Source of the DNA: Isoetes taiwanensis
Lineage: Eukaryota > Streptophyta > Lycopodiopsida > Isoetales > Isoetaceae
Length of the DNA: 64,000 nt
Assembly: GCA_021234155.1 (NCBI GenBank)
Contig: JAJEKV010000045.1
Span: 2,559,434 to 2,623,433, forward strand
Direction: 5' to 3'
Shown here: positions 42,709-53,200 of the stretch, one piece after another
How positions within the stretch are numbered: the stretch's first letter is position 1
How the letters are laid out: every line of letters begins with the position of its first letter
Notes under the pieces: generated by a model
What the model was told of the DNA's origin: nothing
What the model saw: only the letters and a program-made list of their open reading frames with translations
The model's database searches: none
Translations under genes and position numbers: made by a program

Positions 42709-42997
42709 ATCAGGAGAAATCTCTGCTGCAACTTTTTGAATTAGCATTTCCATTTCCTTAACCTGAAATGCAAGTTATACATCGAATAAGTGCACCACTC
42801 CATAGAAAAATAATGGATAGAATACTTTACCTCATCCCTTGGTATTTTTTTCTTCATGTCATCAGGATAAAGTATCCCCAACCTCTGACTCTCGGTTAAT
42901 GTATTGTCATGAAGTAAGTCCTCAAGAGTCCTACGGCCTTTGTCGTAAAACTTTTGTGCAATGCTTGGACCAATGCCCCATACAGAGCTGAAAAGAG
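42709..42997 (-). pseudogene. Two exons of DNA polymerase lambda (family X)
   Basis: Exon 1 (about 42831-42997, right to left) encodes LFSSVWGIGPSIAQKFYDKG, RRTLEDLLHDNTLTESQRLG and DDMKKKIPRDE. It ends at a GTAAAG donor. A 68-base intron (42763-42830) ends in CATTTCAG. Exon 2 (42709-42762) encodes VKEMEMLIQKVAAEISPD and ends at a GTATGC donor. This matches the fingers helix-hairpin-helix (VWGIGP..A...Y..G.RTLEDL) and start of the palm of Pol lambda. That enzyme fills gaps in base-excision and end-joining repair in the nucleus. The catalytic palm exon (GGSYRRGK) was not found, nor the upstream HhH and BRCT exons. It could be a gene fragment or a real gene with long introns. Confidence 0.65.
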
Positions 42998-43422
42998 CTA
43001 GGACTTGCACATGTCAATGAATGCAAACAAAATCATCCTTTTGATTAATCGCGCGAGGTGGGTGAACAAGAATTCCTTAGCATATAACACAGCAAGTTCT
43101 CTTGCCCTGTGACATAGCCTTTGAAAAGATTCAATACGCAAGTACATCTTCAGTGCCTTTGCAGCATGCAGTATGCAATGCCTTTGCAATGTGCAGGCAT
43201 CTTCTTTGGTGCTTGCTTTGGAGTCTTCAAAATTAGTGGGGATTTAGATAAGATCTTCAAAACCATACCATGCGAGAAATTCAAACAAGAACTTTGTATT
43301 TACATATCTAAGTCATTTATTGAAAACCAATAGATCCAGCTTACCGAAGATTGAAAAATGTAAGGGTATAAGATTAGCTGCCACTGTTTATATGACGCAA
43401 ATGCTGGAATCTGTAACAATAG

Positions 43423-45145
43423 AATAGAATAGTTTTTTTAACGTCCACGGAGACCAATAGGTCATGGGACCCATACAATGGGCTAGTACAATCATTACTA
43501 CTAGGATTAAAAAACCCCTGCCTCGAAAGGTTTTCAAGGGAAAAACCTTTGCAGTAATGATGATACTAGACAAGCTTAGATAATGACTACTGAGGGCTCA
43601 ATAATTGCCGACGTTTATCTAGAACCTCAAGTATGTATAATGCCAAGTCATGCATGGATAAAACCGAGAAGTTGTGGAAGCATGGAATGGAATGCTAAGG
43701 TCGAAAAATGATTCGGACTATCTCAAAAGCGGTGGCAACTTCGGAAGAGTATGGCTTTCATCTTCAATAACACATGAATCGGGTAAATGGGCATATAGTC
43801 TCTCGCTTTCGCGGCAATTGCGGCCGCTCCCATCTACTGTCTCAATCCGTAGCCTGTGGGACCCCGTGCGAATTGATGCAATAGCTACAAGCTTGTTCCT
43901 GGACAATGAAGCAAGCAAATAAGCTTGGGACCCTGGTGCCAAAGTGGAATTTATGTGTGCATGATAATGACCAGTTTTCACTTGGGCCAAAGTAACTGCG
44001 TCCCATATCTTTTGAGAAAACGACCATTAAGATATTGTTGCAAAGCTCGGGATCGAATCGGCAAGCATCGGGCAAAGGTTTTGCAGTTTACCTGACCCAA
44101 CGGGCAAACCATGTAGTGCAATGCTCTTTCCAACATCGTTTCAAACGCTGAGGAGATTCAGCCATGGCAAGTGCAAGAACAGGATACCTAACATCATCCA
44201 TGTGGTGCACCTTGCAGATATAGTGGAGATGGCGCTTCATGGCAGAATGTTGAAGAGGCCAAAAACCTGTCTCTTGTAAAAGAATAGCATAGGGCATCGT
44301 TGTTTTAACTCCGAGGCTGTAAGTGAGAAAGGACTTTTGCACCGCCTCCAAGCTCTCCCAAGCACTAGCACTAATGGCAGCCCCCCACACTTCAGAACCA
44401 TACAGTAAAACAGGCTCTACCAAAGCCCGAAACAAGTGGGCTTTCCGTGGCCAATCATGAATTTCTGCGCGAAAACAATTGTTTTGCATTGCATAGAGTG
44501 CTCTCCATCCAGCCAGACCACCGGCTTTGGTAATACATTGTTTCCCAAAGTGTGTTCTTACTGAATTCTACACCAAGATACTTGTAGCTATCTACAACTT
44601 CAACCGGCGGCTATCATAGTGCATAGGGGAACATTGTGACGAAGATTGAACTACCAAAAGCTTGGTCTTTTGCGATTAACACGCAGACCCGTGTTCTCAC
44701 GTAAACCTAATGCGAGCATGTAAATGTTCTTTGCATACTAGCAAATGGTATGTGCCGAAGTGAAACATCATCAAGATACATAAGTTGCCTAATGATATAG
44801 TGTGCCAAATGTGGACTTCGCCGCCATGATTATCAAGCCATTCTTCCAATTGATCAATGTACAAGCCAAAGAGTATAGGAGATAAAGGGCAACCGCGACG
44901 AACTCCAATATTGCTAGTGATTTGAGTACACGATCTTTCGAAATTTAGCAAAACCCTTTCATAGAGCCGATAAACCGCATTTTGAAGATCTTGTGGAACC
45001 CAAAGTGCACGCAAAGTTACCGCCAAAGAAGCTTCGCGGTAATCTTTGTATCAAAAGCAGAAGTAAAATCCACAAAGCATATATAGAGGTCTTGTTTCAA
45101 ACTTCGACTATGTTCAATAAGCATGCGCAATGTGAAAATATTTAG
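43423..45145 (-). mobile_element. LINE copy, RT to 3' tail, 5'-truncated
   Basis: This is a non-LTR retrotransposon in minus orientation. From the right it starts in the RT domain (about 45145), passes through the C-terminal part of ORF2, a stem-loop (43493-43559), the family 3' terminus (GGTCTCCGTGGACGTT then a run of A on the minus strand) and a (CTATT)n tail at 43423-43435. The nested layout with neighbouring tails at 41.2, 42.2 and 45.4 kb shows repeated insertion of the family in this interval, all on the same strand. Confidence 0.85.
43674..45140 (-). pseudogene. LINE ORF2 reverse transcriptase and C-terminus, frame broken
   Basis: Right to left: RT motif YICFVDFTSAFDT (about 45060-45100), ALWVPQDLQNAVYRLYERVL, SNIGVRRGCPLSPILFGLYI (44860-44920), and in a shifted frame the active-site box MYLDDVSLR (about 44755-44785). 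Then come the post-RT part LFRALVEPVLLYGSEVWGAA, PYAILLQETGFWPLQHSAMK (44088-44489), and a degraded C-terminal motif near 43720. Two or more frameshifts separate the blocks. The family is L1-like. Confidence 0.85.
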
Positions 45146-45352
45146 CAATTGATATTTATGTAACAGCAATTGATATTTAGCAATTTAGAAATATTCATCT
45201 GAATATTGATAACATAATTCCGCACAATAAGAAGATATGCCAGTCCACAATATGAAAATGGATGCAGCATGATTCCAACCAAGGATATCGGAGATACTTG
45301 CAAGCAGCGAAGTCTGGAGTTTGATATCCAGCTTCAGTTTCTAACAGGAAGG

Positions 45353-45620
45353 AAGGAAGGAAGGAAGTATATTTTAACGTCCGGGGAGGCCAAACTTGAC
45401 CTATGAGACGGTACATGCAGTACACAAAGCAGATAAAACCACACCAAAAAGACAAATGCCACTATACAATGTGTCCCTACTACTGGGATGAAAAAACCCC
45501 CACATGGGAGGAAAAACCCTGGTAGTAGGCTCTCAAATCCCTTGTCCTGTAAGGGATTCTCTGACGGTAGAGACTTGCAAAATGTAGGATGCGAGACGTG
45601 CAACCATTGGCGATGCCAGC
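45353..45620 (-). mobile_element. LINE 3' tail fragment with (CTTC)n tail
   Basis: Right to left: a stem-loop closed by CCTACTAC and GTAGTAGG (45476-45529), CGTCTCATAGGTCAAGTTTG, GCCTCCCCGGACGTTAAAAT, then (CTTC)n. The tail unit equals that of the half-LINE at 24.9 kb but differs from the other LINE tails. Confidence 0.75.
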
Positions 45621-47000
45621 AATTGATGCAGCGGTGCCAGATAAAAGAAAAATAGGAGAAAAGAAAACTTTACCAATATCTAAAAGAGACTGCTTGTTTA
45701 TGTTGATATAGAGCAAGAGGAAAATAAATATCCTGTTTTCCAAAATCGAAATCAATGTTTGAAATCCTAATTTTTATGGTTAAAATATTCAACTAGTCTA
45801 ATATTTGTTTTGCTTCCTTCAGACTGCATTTTTTACTAAGACCCTCCTTAAGACTGGTTTCTCTTGCTCTTATTGTCATTGATGAGGAACGAGGTGATTT
45901 CCATCAGCATATGTCATGCCAAGCTGGGCCTACTCAGTTGTTAGAGAGACATACTGCTAGACATTTCCAATGAGCAGATTAGATAAGCCTTGGTAGGAAT
46001 GTGGCTATACAGAATAGAATCCACCATGTCTCTCATAGTACACTGCAAATGCAAAACATAGTGCACTTCCAATCCAGGTTGGATTAAACGACATAATTGC
46101 AGGTCCTACTCATGGTTGGAGCCAATCACGACAATCAGCCAATTACAATTCACAAGATCCGAAAAGATTGGCGTTTTTCGTCTTTTGAGAGTCAGTTTGA
46201 GCACAAACACCCTTATAATAAGCTGCCTATTCTTAGGCAGACAAAAATGAACATCTTCAGGCCTGTGTCAATGAACGGACTCAACTGAAGCATAACTTTA
46301 ACTAAAGACTTGGAAAGTACACACATTAAATTCAAAGGAAAACAAACAGATACATGAATATAGCTGCTGGTTTAAAGTGGATTTATGGTCCATTTCCCAT
46401 AGTATCCTCCCCTAGTGATTGCCCAATGCAAGAACTTAGTTCATATGATTCTAACAGGGGATGCCTACCAGCGAGATAATAATGCTTTGGGTCTTCTCTG
46501 CAGGCGGAAAATGATCTGGATATCAGAAGGAGTAGTACAACTGCATACTTTCTCCTCTTTAATTTGCTCCATGGCACTTAAATAATCACATGCAGCCTTT
46601 GTAGTACTTGAGAGTGACTGCAGCCAGCTTGTAGACGACACGAGCATTGTGGAGCTACCAAATAATGCTTAGATGTCATAGAAATGTAGCAACATAAAAG
46701 ATTTAACCTTGGTGCTTTCAGACTTGAAGCTGGAGATTCTATGTTTGTCAGCCTACAAGATGCTACAAAGTCCTCTATTGAAAGTTATTTGCTCTAGATC
46801 TAACTAATAATAGTGACATGATGAAAAAACTTTAAAAAAATTATTTCCTTCATAGAACACAGGTTTTTTCCTTCAAAACTTCTTGAAGCAGAGTTCTTAG
46901 ACTCACTATAACCCCAAAATCTGTCAACATGTAGTTTTTTGCTGTTGTTTCTGCAAAAAAACAACACTAAAAGACTATGCATTGTTTTGTTCCGTAAATG
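45621..47000. other. Gene-poor stretch
   Basis: At 46465-46647 a minus-strand frame reads STSWLQSLSSTTKAACDYLS, then AMEQIKEEKVCSCTT, which looks like a short exon of an unknown gene. Otherwise I see no supported feature. Confidence 0.3.
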
Positions 47001-47009
47001 CTAGAAACA

Positions 47010-47345
47010 ACATGTGGTTTTCAAGTGTGGTTTCTAGACATGGAACATTGGTGTGGTTTTTTTAAGTGTAGTTTTCAATCAAGTGTAGTTTTTATATGTA
47101 GTTTTTATCTATAGAAAATTTGTATAGTTTTCAATAGGTGTAGTTTTCAAGTGTGGTTTTCATAAATAGAAAACTTGTGTGGTTTTCTTAAGTGCAGTTT
47201 TCAAGTGTAAGAATTTGGTTAACTATATGTTGTTTTTTGTTTTAAAGTATAGTTTTTACAAGTACAAAACTTGTGTAGTTTCGTAAGTGTGGTTTTTTAA
47301 GATAAGAAATTGATTTCTATATGTTGTTTTTTAAGCACCTAGCAT
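47010..47345 (+). repeat. Degenerate AT-rich tandem repeat (GTGTAGTTTTCAA)
   Basis: About 15 imperfect copies of a 12-20 base unit with core GTGTAGTTTT or GTGTGGTTTT occur. Confidence 0.65.
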
Positions 47346-47392
47346 TGTTTCATTCAAAACCATATATGTTTTTAAGCAAGTAACGTTGTTGT

Positions 47393-47575
47393 TTTGGGTT
47401 GCCCCTAGGGGGGCAATCCCTTGTTTATGTGGGTTTTTGGCATATTCATGGTATATGCTAGCATATACCTAGAATATGCCAAAAACTGCTAAAAACCTGC
47501 TGTAAGCTGTAAATGTTAGGTCATCCCTGTTGCCAGGCGGCTGCTGTGCATACCGGCTAACCGGAAGTTTGGATG
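47393..47575 (+). repeat. Dispersed repeat D2, copy 2, with perfect palindrome
   Basis: It begins TTTTGGGTTGCCCCTAGGGG. The hairpin TTTTTGGCATATTC ... GAATATGCCAAAAA (47434-47486) encloses the perfect 20-base palindrome GGTATATGCTAGCATATACC (47450-47469). It is followed by GCTAAAAACCTGCTGTAAGC and AGGCGGCTGCTGTGCATACC. Confidence 0.7.
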
Positions 47576-48360
47576 CATGGAGGCCATCGGCATGAGAGAA
47601 ATGTCCAGGAAGAACAAGGCTCTCAGCTATGGCCTCCTTGCAAGAATTCAAAAGTAGTCTCGATTTGCAATGGGATTCAAAAGTCCCCTTCAAGAATAAA
47701 AAAAAGTCGTGATCTGCACATGAAAGCCTCCTTCCAAAACAATGAGATGGTTTCTGATACAATGAGATGGTTTATGATGGTTTCGGAGAGAACAAAGTTT
47801 AAAATGAAACGCACTAATTTGCTCAAAACGCACTTCAAAAGGAATCTTTGAAAGATTCCCTAAAATCCCCCCAAAAAGGTCCCTTTTCATGGTATATTTG
47901 TGACAAGTGTGACAATTTGAAAATTTTAGGCATCATTTTTGAGGGGGGGTGTGAACTTAGCTTCCATTCAAAATTGTTTGACATCCCTTTTTGGCCCCCC
48001 TAGTTTGGTTTGAGAAATAGTAATATTTTCAAAAACTAAACAAAATAGACATTGAAAAAAACAGCAAGCACACTAAAGTGCCAAAAAGGTATTTTATTCA
48101 AAGTTTTCAAAATCATTACAAAACTATGAACAAAACTGTAAAAAATGCAACACATTTTGACATTGCCTCATTGAAGCAAACATTTTCACATGAAAGTATG
48201 CCTCATTGAACAAACTTACACTTTGAAGCGCAAGTTGGAGTCGAAGACGCTCGCTCTTCGTCTTATATACTTGCTCTTATTTGCTCATCCGTCTTGCTAT
48301 AGACTTATGTATACTGCGAGGACAATGCGTGGACATAACGTCTTCAAAATAAATTTCTGG
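47576..48360. other. Non-coding spacer
   Basis: No gene is supported. Two copies of an AATGAGATGGTTT phrase (47741 and 47761) are adjacent. Confidence 0.4.
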
Positions 48361-48756
48361 GTGGTATAAATTTATACCACAATAGGTAGTGCTGTGCGGA
48401 TATAACATGCTAGAGAGTTCGCATGGTATAAATTTATACCGCAAATGGACTCGAGCGGTATAAATTTATACCGCGAGAGCTCTCTCGATTCACTGCGAGA
48501 GCTCCCACGGTATAAATTTATACCGTGAGAGCTCCCTCATTAAACCGCGAGAGCTCTCTCGGTATAAATTTATACCGCGACAGCTCTCTCGGTATAAATT
48601 TATACCGCAGATAACCTTCAGACAATCAATTTATACACTATATATGTATATATATATATATTATATATATACATACTTACATATATATATATCCGAAGAA
48701 AAGAGAACTCTTGCGGTATAAATCTATACGGAGAAACGGTATAAATTTATACCGAA
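48361..48756. repeat. Cluster of GGTATAAATTTATACC palindromes
   Basis: Eight copies occur: 48361-48380, 48425-48440, 48455-48474, 48506-48527, 48560-48577, 48590-48607, 48714-48731 (imperfect) and 48737-48754. The outermost pairs differ between copies but stay complementary: GTGG with CCAC, GCGG with CCGC, CACGG with CCGTG. Spacers often contain GAGAGCTC, itself a palindrome. Confidence 0.85.
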
Positions 48757-48812
48757 TTGCATATATATATAAAACGTTTATATATATATGTATATATATA
48801 TGCAGTCCAGAG
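48636..48812. repeat. TA-rich microsatellite
   Basis: Runs of TATATATA and ATACATAC are interleaved with the palindrome cluster. Confidence 0.7.
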
Positions 48813-48998
48813 GTAAAGTATATATCGTGTAAAATCTTTTGGGGTCTTTCTTACTCGCCAAAGGGTTTGGCAACTGAAAACTACTAAAGTAACACACATA
48901 AGGGATAATTTTACACACTTTTCTTAGTTTTTTAGTCTAAAACGGTTCTAAAATTTCTGAGCTTGTAATGCAATGTTAGAGCATAAAGTAGTCGAATC

Positions 48999-49343
48999 AT
49001 GTTGTTATTTCTACTTTTTTTTCTCTACATACATGCGAACTTCACTCGTGCAGCGACTAAAAAAATTGCTAGTAAAGGCAAAGAACTCCAAAATATTATG
49101 GTGACAGGTGTGTTTGGACTAGAAGGAAACCACATGGTTTATCCAGAGGGGAGCGGAGGAGCAACCCCCGAGAAGTTTACCTATTTATTTACAAAATATT
49201 TAGGAAAGGGTAAAGGCGCGAATAATACTTCAATCGCCAGAGAAATGTGCATGGTGCCCACTGCTACAGATGACGTAATTGTGATGAATATGCTCAACAT
49301 TGCTAAGGAGATTGACTATCTCCTGAGCATCGCCATGTTGTAG
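48999..49343 (+). CDS. Hypothetical small protein or exon
   Basis: A 114-codon frame. The first 15 residues are hydrophobic, but a CGTGCAG acceptor at 49054 suggests an exon start there instead. The following sequence, GKELQNIMVTGVFGLEGNHM, then PEGSGGATPEKFTYLFTKYL and SIAREMCMVPTATDDVIVMN, looks coding. I do not recognise it. A CAGTATAAATTTATACTG palindrome lies about 90 bases downstream. Confidence 0.3.
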   Translation: MLLFLLFFLYIHANFTRAATKKIASKGKELQNIMVTGVFGLEGNHMVYPEGSGGATPEKFTYLFTKYLGKGKGANNTSIAREMCMVPTATDDVIVMNMLNIAKEIDYLLSIAML

Positions 49344-49432
49344 ATTGGTATGTGCGTTCAAAAATACATCTCCTAGAATAAAAAAGGAGGGCATGTAATC
49401 ACATGGCTTCATTACTTCAACTTTTGTATCCT

Positions 49433-49450
49433 CAGTATAAATTTATACTG
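49433..49450. repeat. Outlying palindrome CAGTATAAATTTATACTG
   Basis: It is a ninth member of the 48.4 kb palindrome family. The change of G to A in one arm is matched by C to T in the other. Confidence 0.75.
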
Positions 49451-50269
49451 CATCATCAACTAAAACTTCAGCTTCTACAAAATATCGTGGATGTATTGGT
49501 AATTGTAATACTATGTGATGCAAAAACAATGGTTTGTCATTCAAGAAGTTTGTTCAACTGCCTCCCAATGTGTTTTAAGGTCCATTAGGATGTTCAGCCA
49601 AAATGGTTGTGAAATAACAAATTTCCTGTCTTCTAAAACAACTAATATAAAAATTTTCAGGGACAAGGCATAAAAGCATCTAATTTCTTCATACGAATTT
49701 GCCCCATAGTAAATCTTTGAATTTCATTGTAGTTCTTTCCCCCTCTACAATGGGATTTTTTGTGTGTGTGTGTTTTTCCTTAATACTAAGTCTTCTTAAA
49801 ATGTCTGTTTTCACGAGCAATTTTATAAATCTTTGGACTAAAGGTAATAAAAAGGCCCTTTTTAGAGGGATTTCAGAATTTTATAAATTTTCAGAAGGAA
49901 TCTTTCAAACGCACTTCTTAAATAAGTGCGTTTCATTTTAAACCTTGTTAGAGGGCTTCTTTAGGGTTTCTCCACGAACTCGAGCAGCGGGCTCGATGAC
50001 ACCACGAATCTTACGGCTGGAGGAAGTGACTGGAGATACAGTTTGATCTAGATTATATAGATGCAGATGCTACTGGAAATGTGGCTTGCTTCTTATTGAT
50101 CATTTCGGGATGTTGGGAGATGATCTTGGGATTCCGGTTCAGAGATAATGGCCAACTTGGCTTGCTCTGGCTTTGTCACTCATACCTTTGGATCCGGTTT
50201 GGTTAAAGGTAGACTTCGGCGTTGAGGTTGGTGGCAAATAGAAGGTTGGCTTCAAAATATAGAAAAAAA

Positions 50270-53200
50270 ATGGAAAAGATTTGGGGAGCTTAACCTCCCA
50301 AAAGCATCTGTGTTTTACTCAACTGCAGAGGCATTTAAGGATCCACCAGAATCATGGAAATCTCGATTTGCTTTCGACCCACAATCTTTGCATGGGTCAG
50401 GTTATGCAGTCAAACATTTACTGACTTATTTGAGGCACAAGCAGATTTGTGCCTATAATCCGGATAAGAGAGAAACAAATTGGGGAAACAGTGGAGGTAT
50501 ATGCATTATCAGAGCAATGGGGCTAATTGATAATTGGAATCTTCAGGTACGAACGGTTGATTTAATGCTATACTATAGTTCCTGAAAGGCATTGATGGAC
50601 ACTAATTTTTTTTATTCTGCAGACGACCATAGATCCATGGCAGCTCAGAGTTCCTTTGATACTGGATCATGTTATCGCCATTAACATTGTATGCTATTTC
50701 CTCTCACATATTTTTTTTCAACCCGAGATGATTAGAAGTTTTTGACTGCACATAACCATTTAAAGTTAGGAAACATATGAGCTCTGATGTTGGCATTCTT
50801 CATTCAATCTCTCTATCTTTGGTACAGGTTAACATTTTTGTTGGGGATGGAATACCATTTATATTGTTTCGTTTCTTGATTTTATCTGGTCGGATAGCCA
50901 GTACTTTGGACTGATCATTCTGTTTTAGGGAAACGGAAATTTATCCGGAAGATTAAGCTGGAGAACAAGAATAGCTTGGGCAAAGCCATTGTGTTGGATA
51001 ATGAGCAAGGCAACAAGCAGGTGGTGCCTCCATGTCTTGTGATGATTCGACTCTGTTGTGCCTTACATGGTACTATCAAGATTTACTTTTACTCTTCCTT
51101 AATTTGTTCTGTGATTTCGAGGTTTAAGTGCTAATTCCTTATCAATATGCTTTGTTGTGTCTCACATAAGCGTTTTGGTTTTAGGTACAATTCAATATAA
51201 TAATGATGAAGGCTATGGTGCATTTTTGGTTTGTGTCTGCCTCTCCTTTTGATTCACCGAAGGATGTGACTGCTACCCTCCTTGAGGTGGATGCGGAAGT
51301 GGCCAGTATAACACTTAGCTATAAGACAAACATCTGGGCCAGTGAGTCATTATTTAAAGCTGTGAAATACTTCGATAATAGTCTGGCTACCTGGAGTTCT
51401 GCAGTGAAGTGAGCAAATGTATAAGGAGAACAAAAGAGAATCAGATGTTGTCTCAGTATGCATTGAGATTGATGTTTGAAGAAGATAATCCCTCTTAAAG
51501 TACATGTGAATATGTCTTAGAACAACTGCATCTTTTTATACATGGAAACCCATTGGTTGAATTGTTTATGGATAAGTTTCAGACTGTATATTAGCGACAG
51601 ATTGAGTTGCATAACGTTGCAGGCAAAGAAAAAGAAGCATGATAGAAATCTGAAGTTGTAACAGGCTGGATCGAGGTGTCAACAATAATTCTGGCTGCAA
51701 TGTGTTGGCCTGTTGATTTGCGTGACCGGGTTGCGGTGCAATCCAATCCCATCTATAGCCTTAGTTGTAGCAATGCCACTAGAATCTATAAGCAATGCTA
51801 CTAGAATCTATAAGTGTCGTTTAAATCCTTATTGAGTAAATATCAAAGGAAATCAAAGCAAGATGAGACTTAATCCAGGAGCTCTTGCTTGTGGAGAAAT
51901 TGAGGGAGAAGCAACTGGCTCTAATTAGAGATCTGGATTTCTTACAAGAGCATGTTGATCCTTGCACCAAGACTATCTATCATGCTAGAACAATTGTTCT
52001 TCAATGGTACTAAACTACTTGTTGTTCTTTTTTGTTCATTTCTCGTAAAACCGAACCATTTGCTATTGTAGTTGTTTGTAACTTGATGTGAATTTTTCTC
52101 GATATTGCCATCCGACAAGAATCATTGAGTCTTTGCAATGTTTTACTACTTAATGTTCATATGGAGATTGGAAAACCAATAGCATCAACTTATGTGGATC
52201 CAATATGTATTTTAAGCTTGAAGCATGTTGTGTAGAAGCACATGAATCCCGCCATCTTTCTTTAAGGACTATCAAGGTGACAACATCAACATCACAATGA
52301 TCCCATGGCCCATATTAGACCAGCTGATCAGGCCCTCAAGCATTTTGTACTACAGGTATCTTACCCTTCTACTATAAAGCATTTTGCAGAACAATCCGAC
52401 ACTTCATGCTACAATTCTATTTTAACATGCATATAGAAAATAAGTGCAACACAAAGCACCTTTTTTTATTTTAAGAACTTGGAGAACAATGTTACACAAC
52501 ATCCATAAAAAAAAAACATGTGCTAAACTGTCAAATTAAGATATTCAATAGTTTATCATTTACAAGTTATACATATGTTGCATGGATAGACATGGAGATG
52601 CATGTTAAAGCAAAAACATGCCAATCCAATGTACAATAAGATGTAATATGTAGGCATTACTCAATGCATATATTTAAGCTCCTCCAAGCTTAATAAACGT
52701 AAATAAATCTTATTTGTGGAATTAATGTGTATGTCATGAATCAAACCCAAAAATAACGTACAAGCAAAACAACAATGAATCTCATATAGTTAAGACAGTA
52801 TCAAAGCATTGCTATGTTGCAAGCTTAATGCAAGACGTTTGTTTGATATGCATGATGTCATGTCATGGAAAATATTATCTGATGCTACATCATGGGATGT
52901 ATGCCCAACAACACTTGGCCAAACGATATTACAACCATAATATGCAAGTTCTCTACCCAATGTATGCCAAGCAACACTTGGCCAAACAATATTACAACCA
53001 TAATATGCAAGTTTTCTACACAATGTATGCCCAGCAACACTTTGCCATGCACACTTTTCTCATTACGGTCAAACCATTTACAGACTTCCATCCCTCCCTT
53101 TCATCCTTCGTTCCATCTTATTCTAATTCGATTCGGGCTCACAAGATCCTGATTAAAGTATTCTATTGATGCATTATTTTACCAAGCTGATTTGGGTCCA

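Noticed and set aside
48361-48756. CRISPR-like array of palindromic repeats
   Set aside because: Spacing is irregular, spacers are not unique equal-length units, no cas genes are present and the sequence is plant nuclear DNA.
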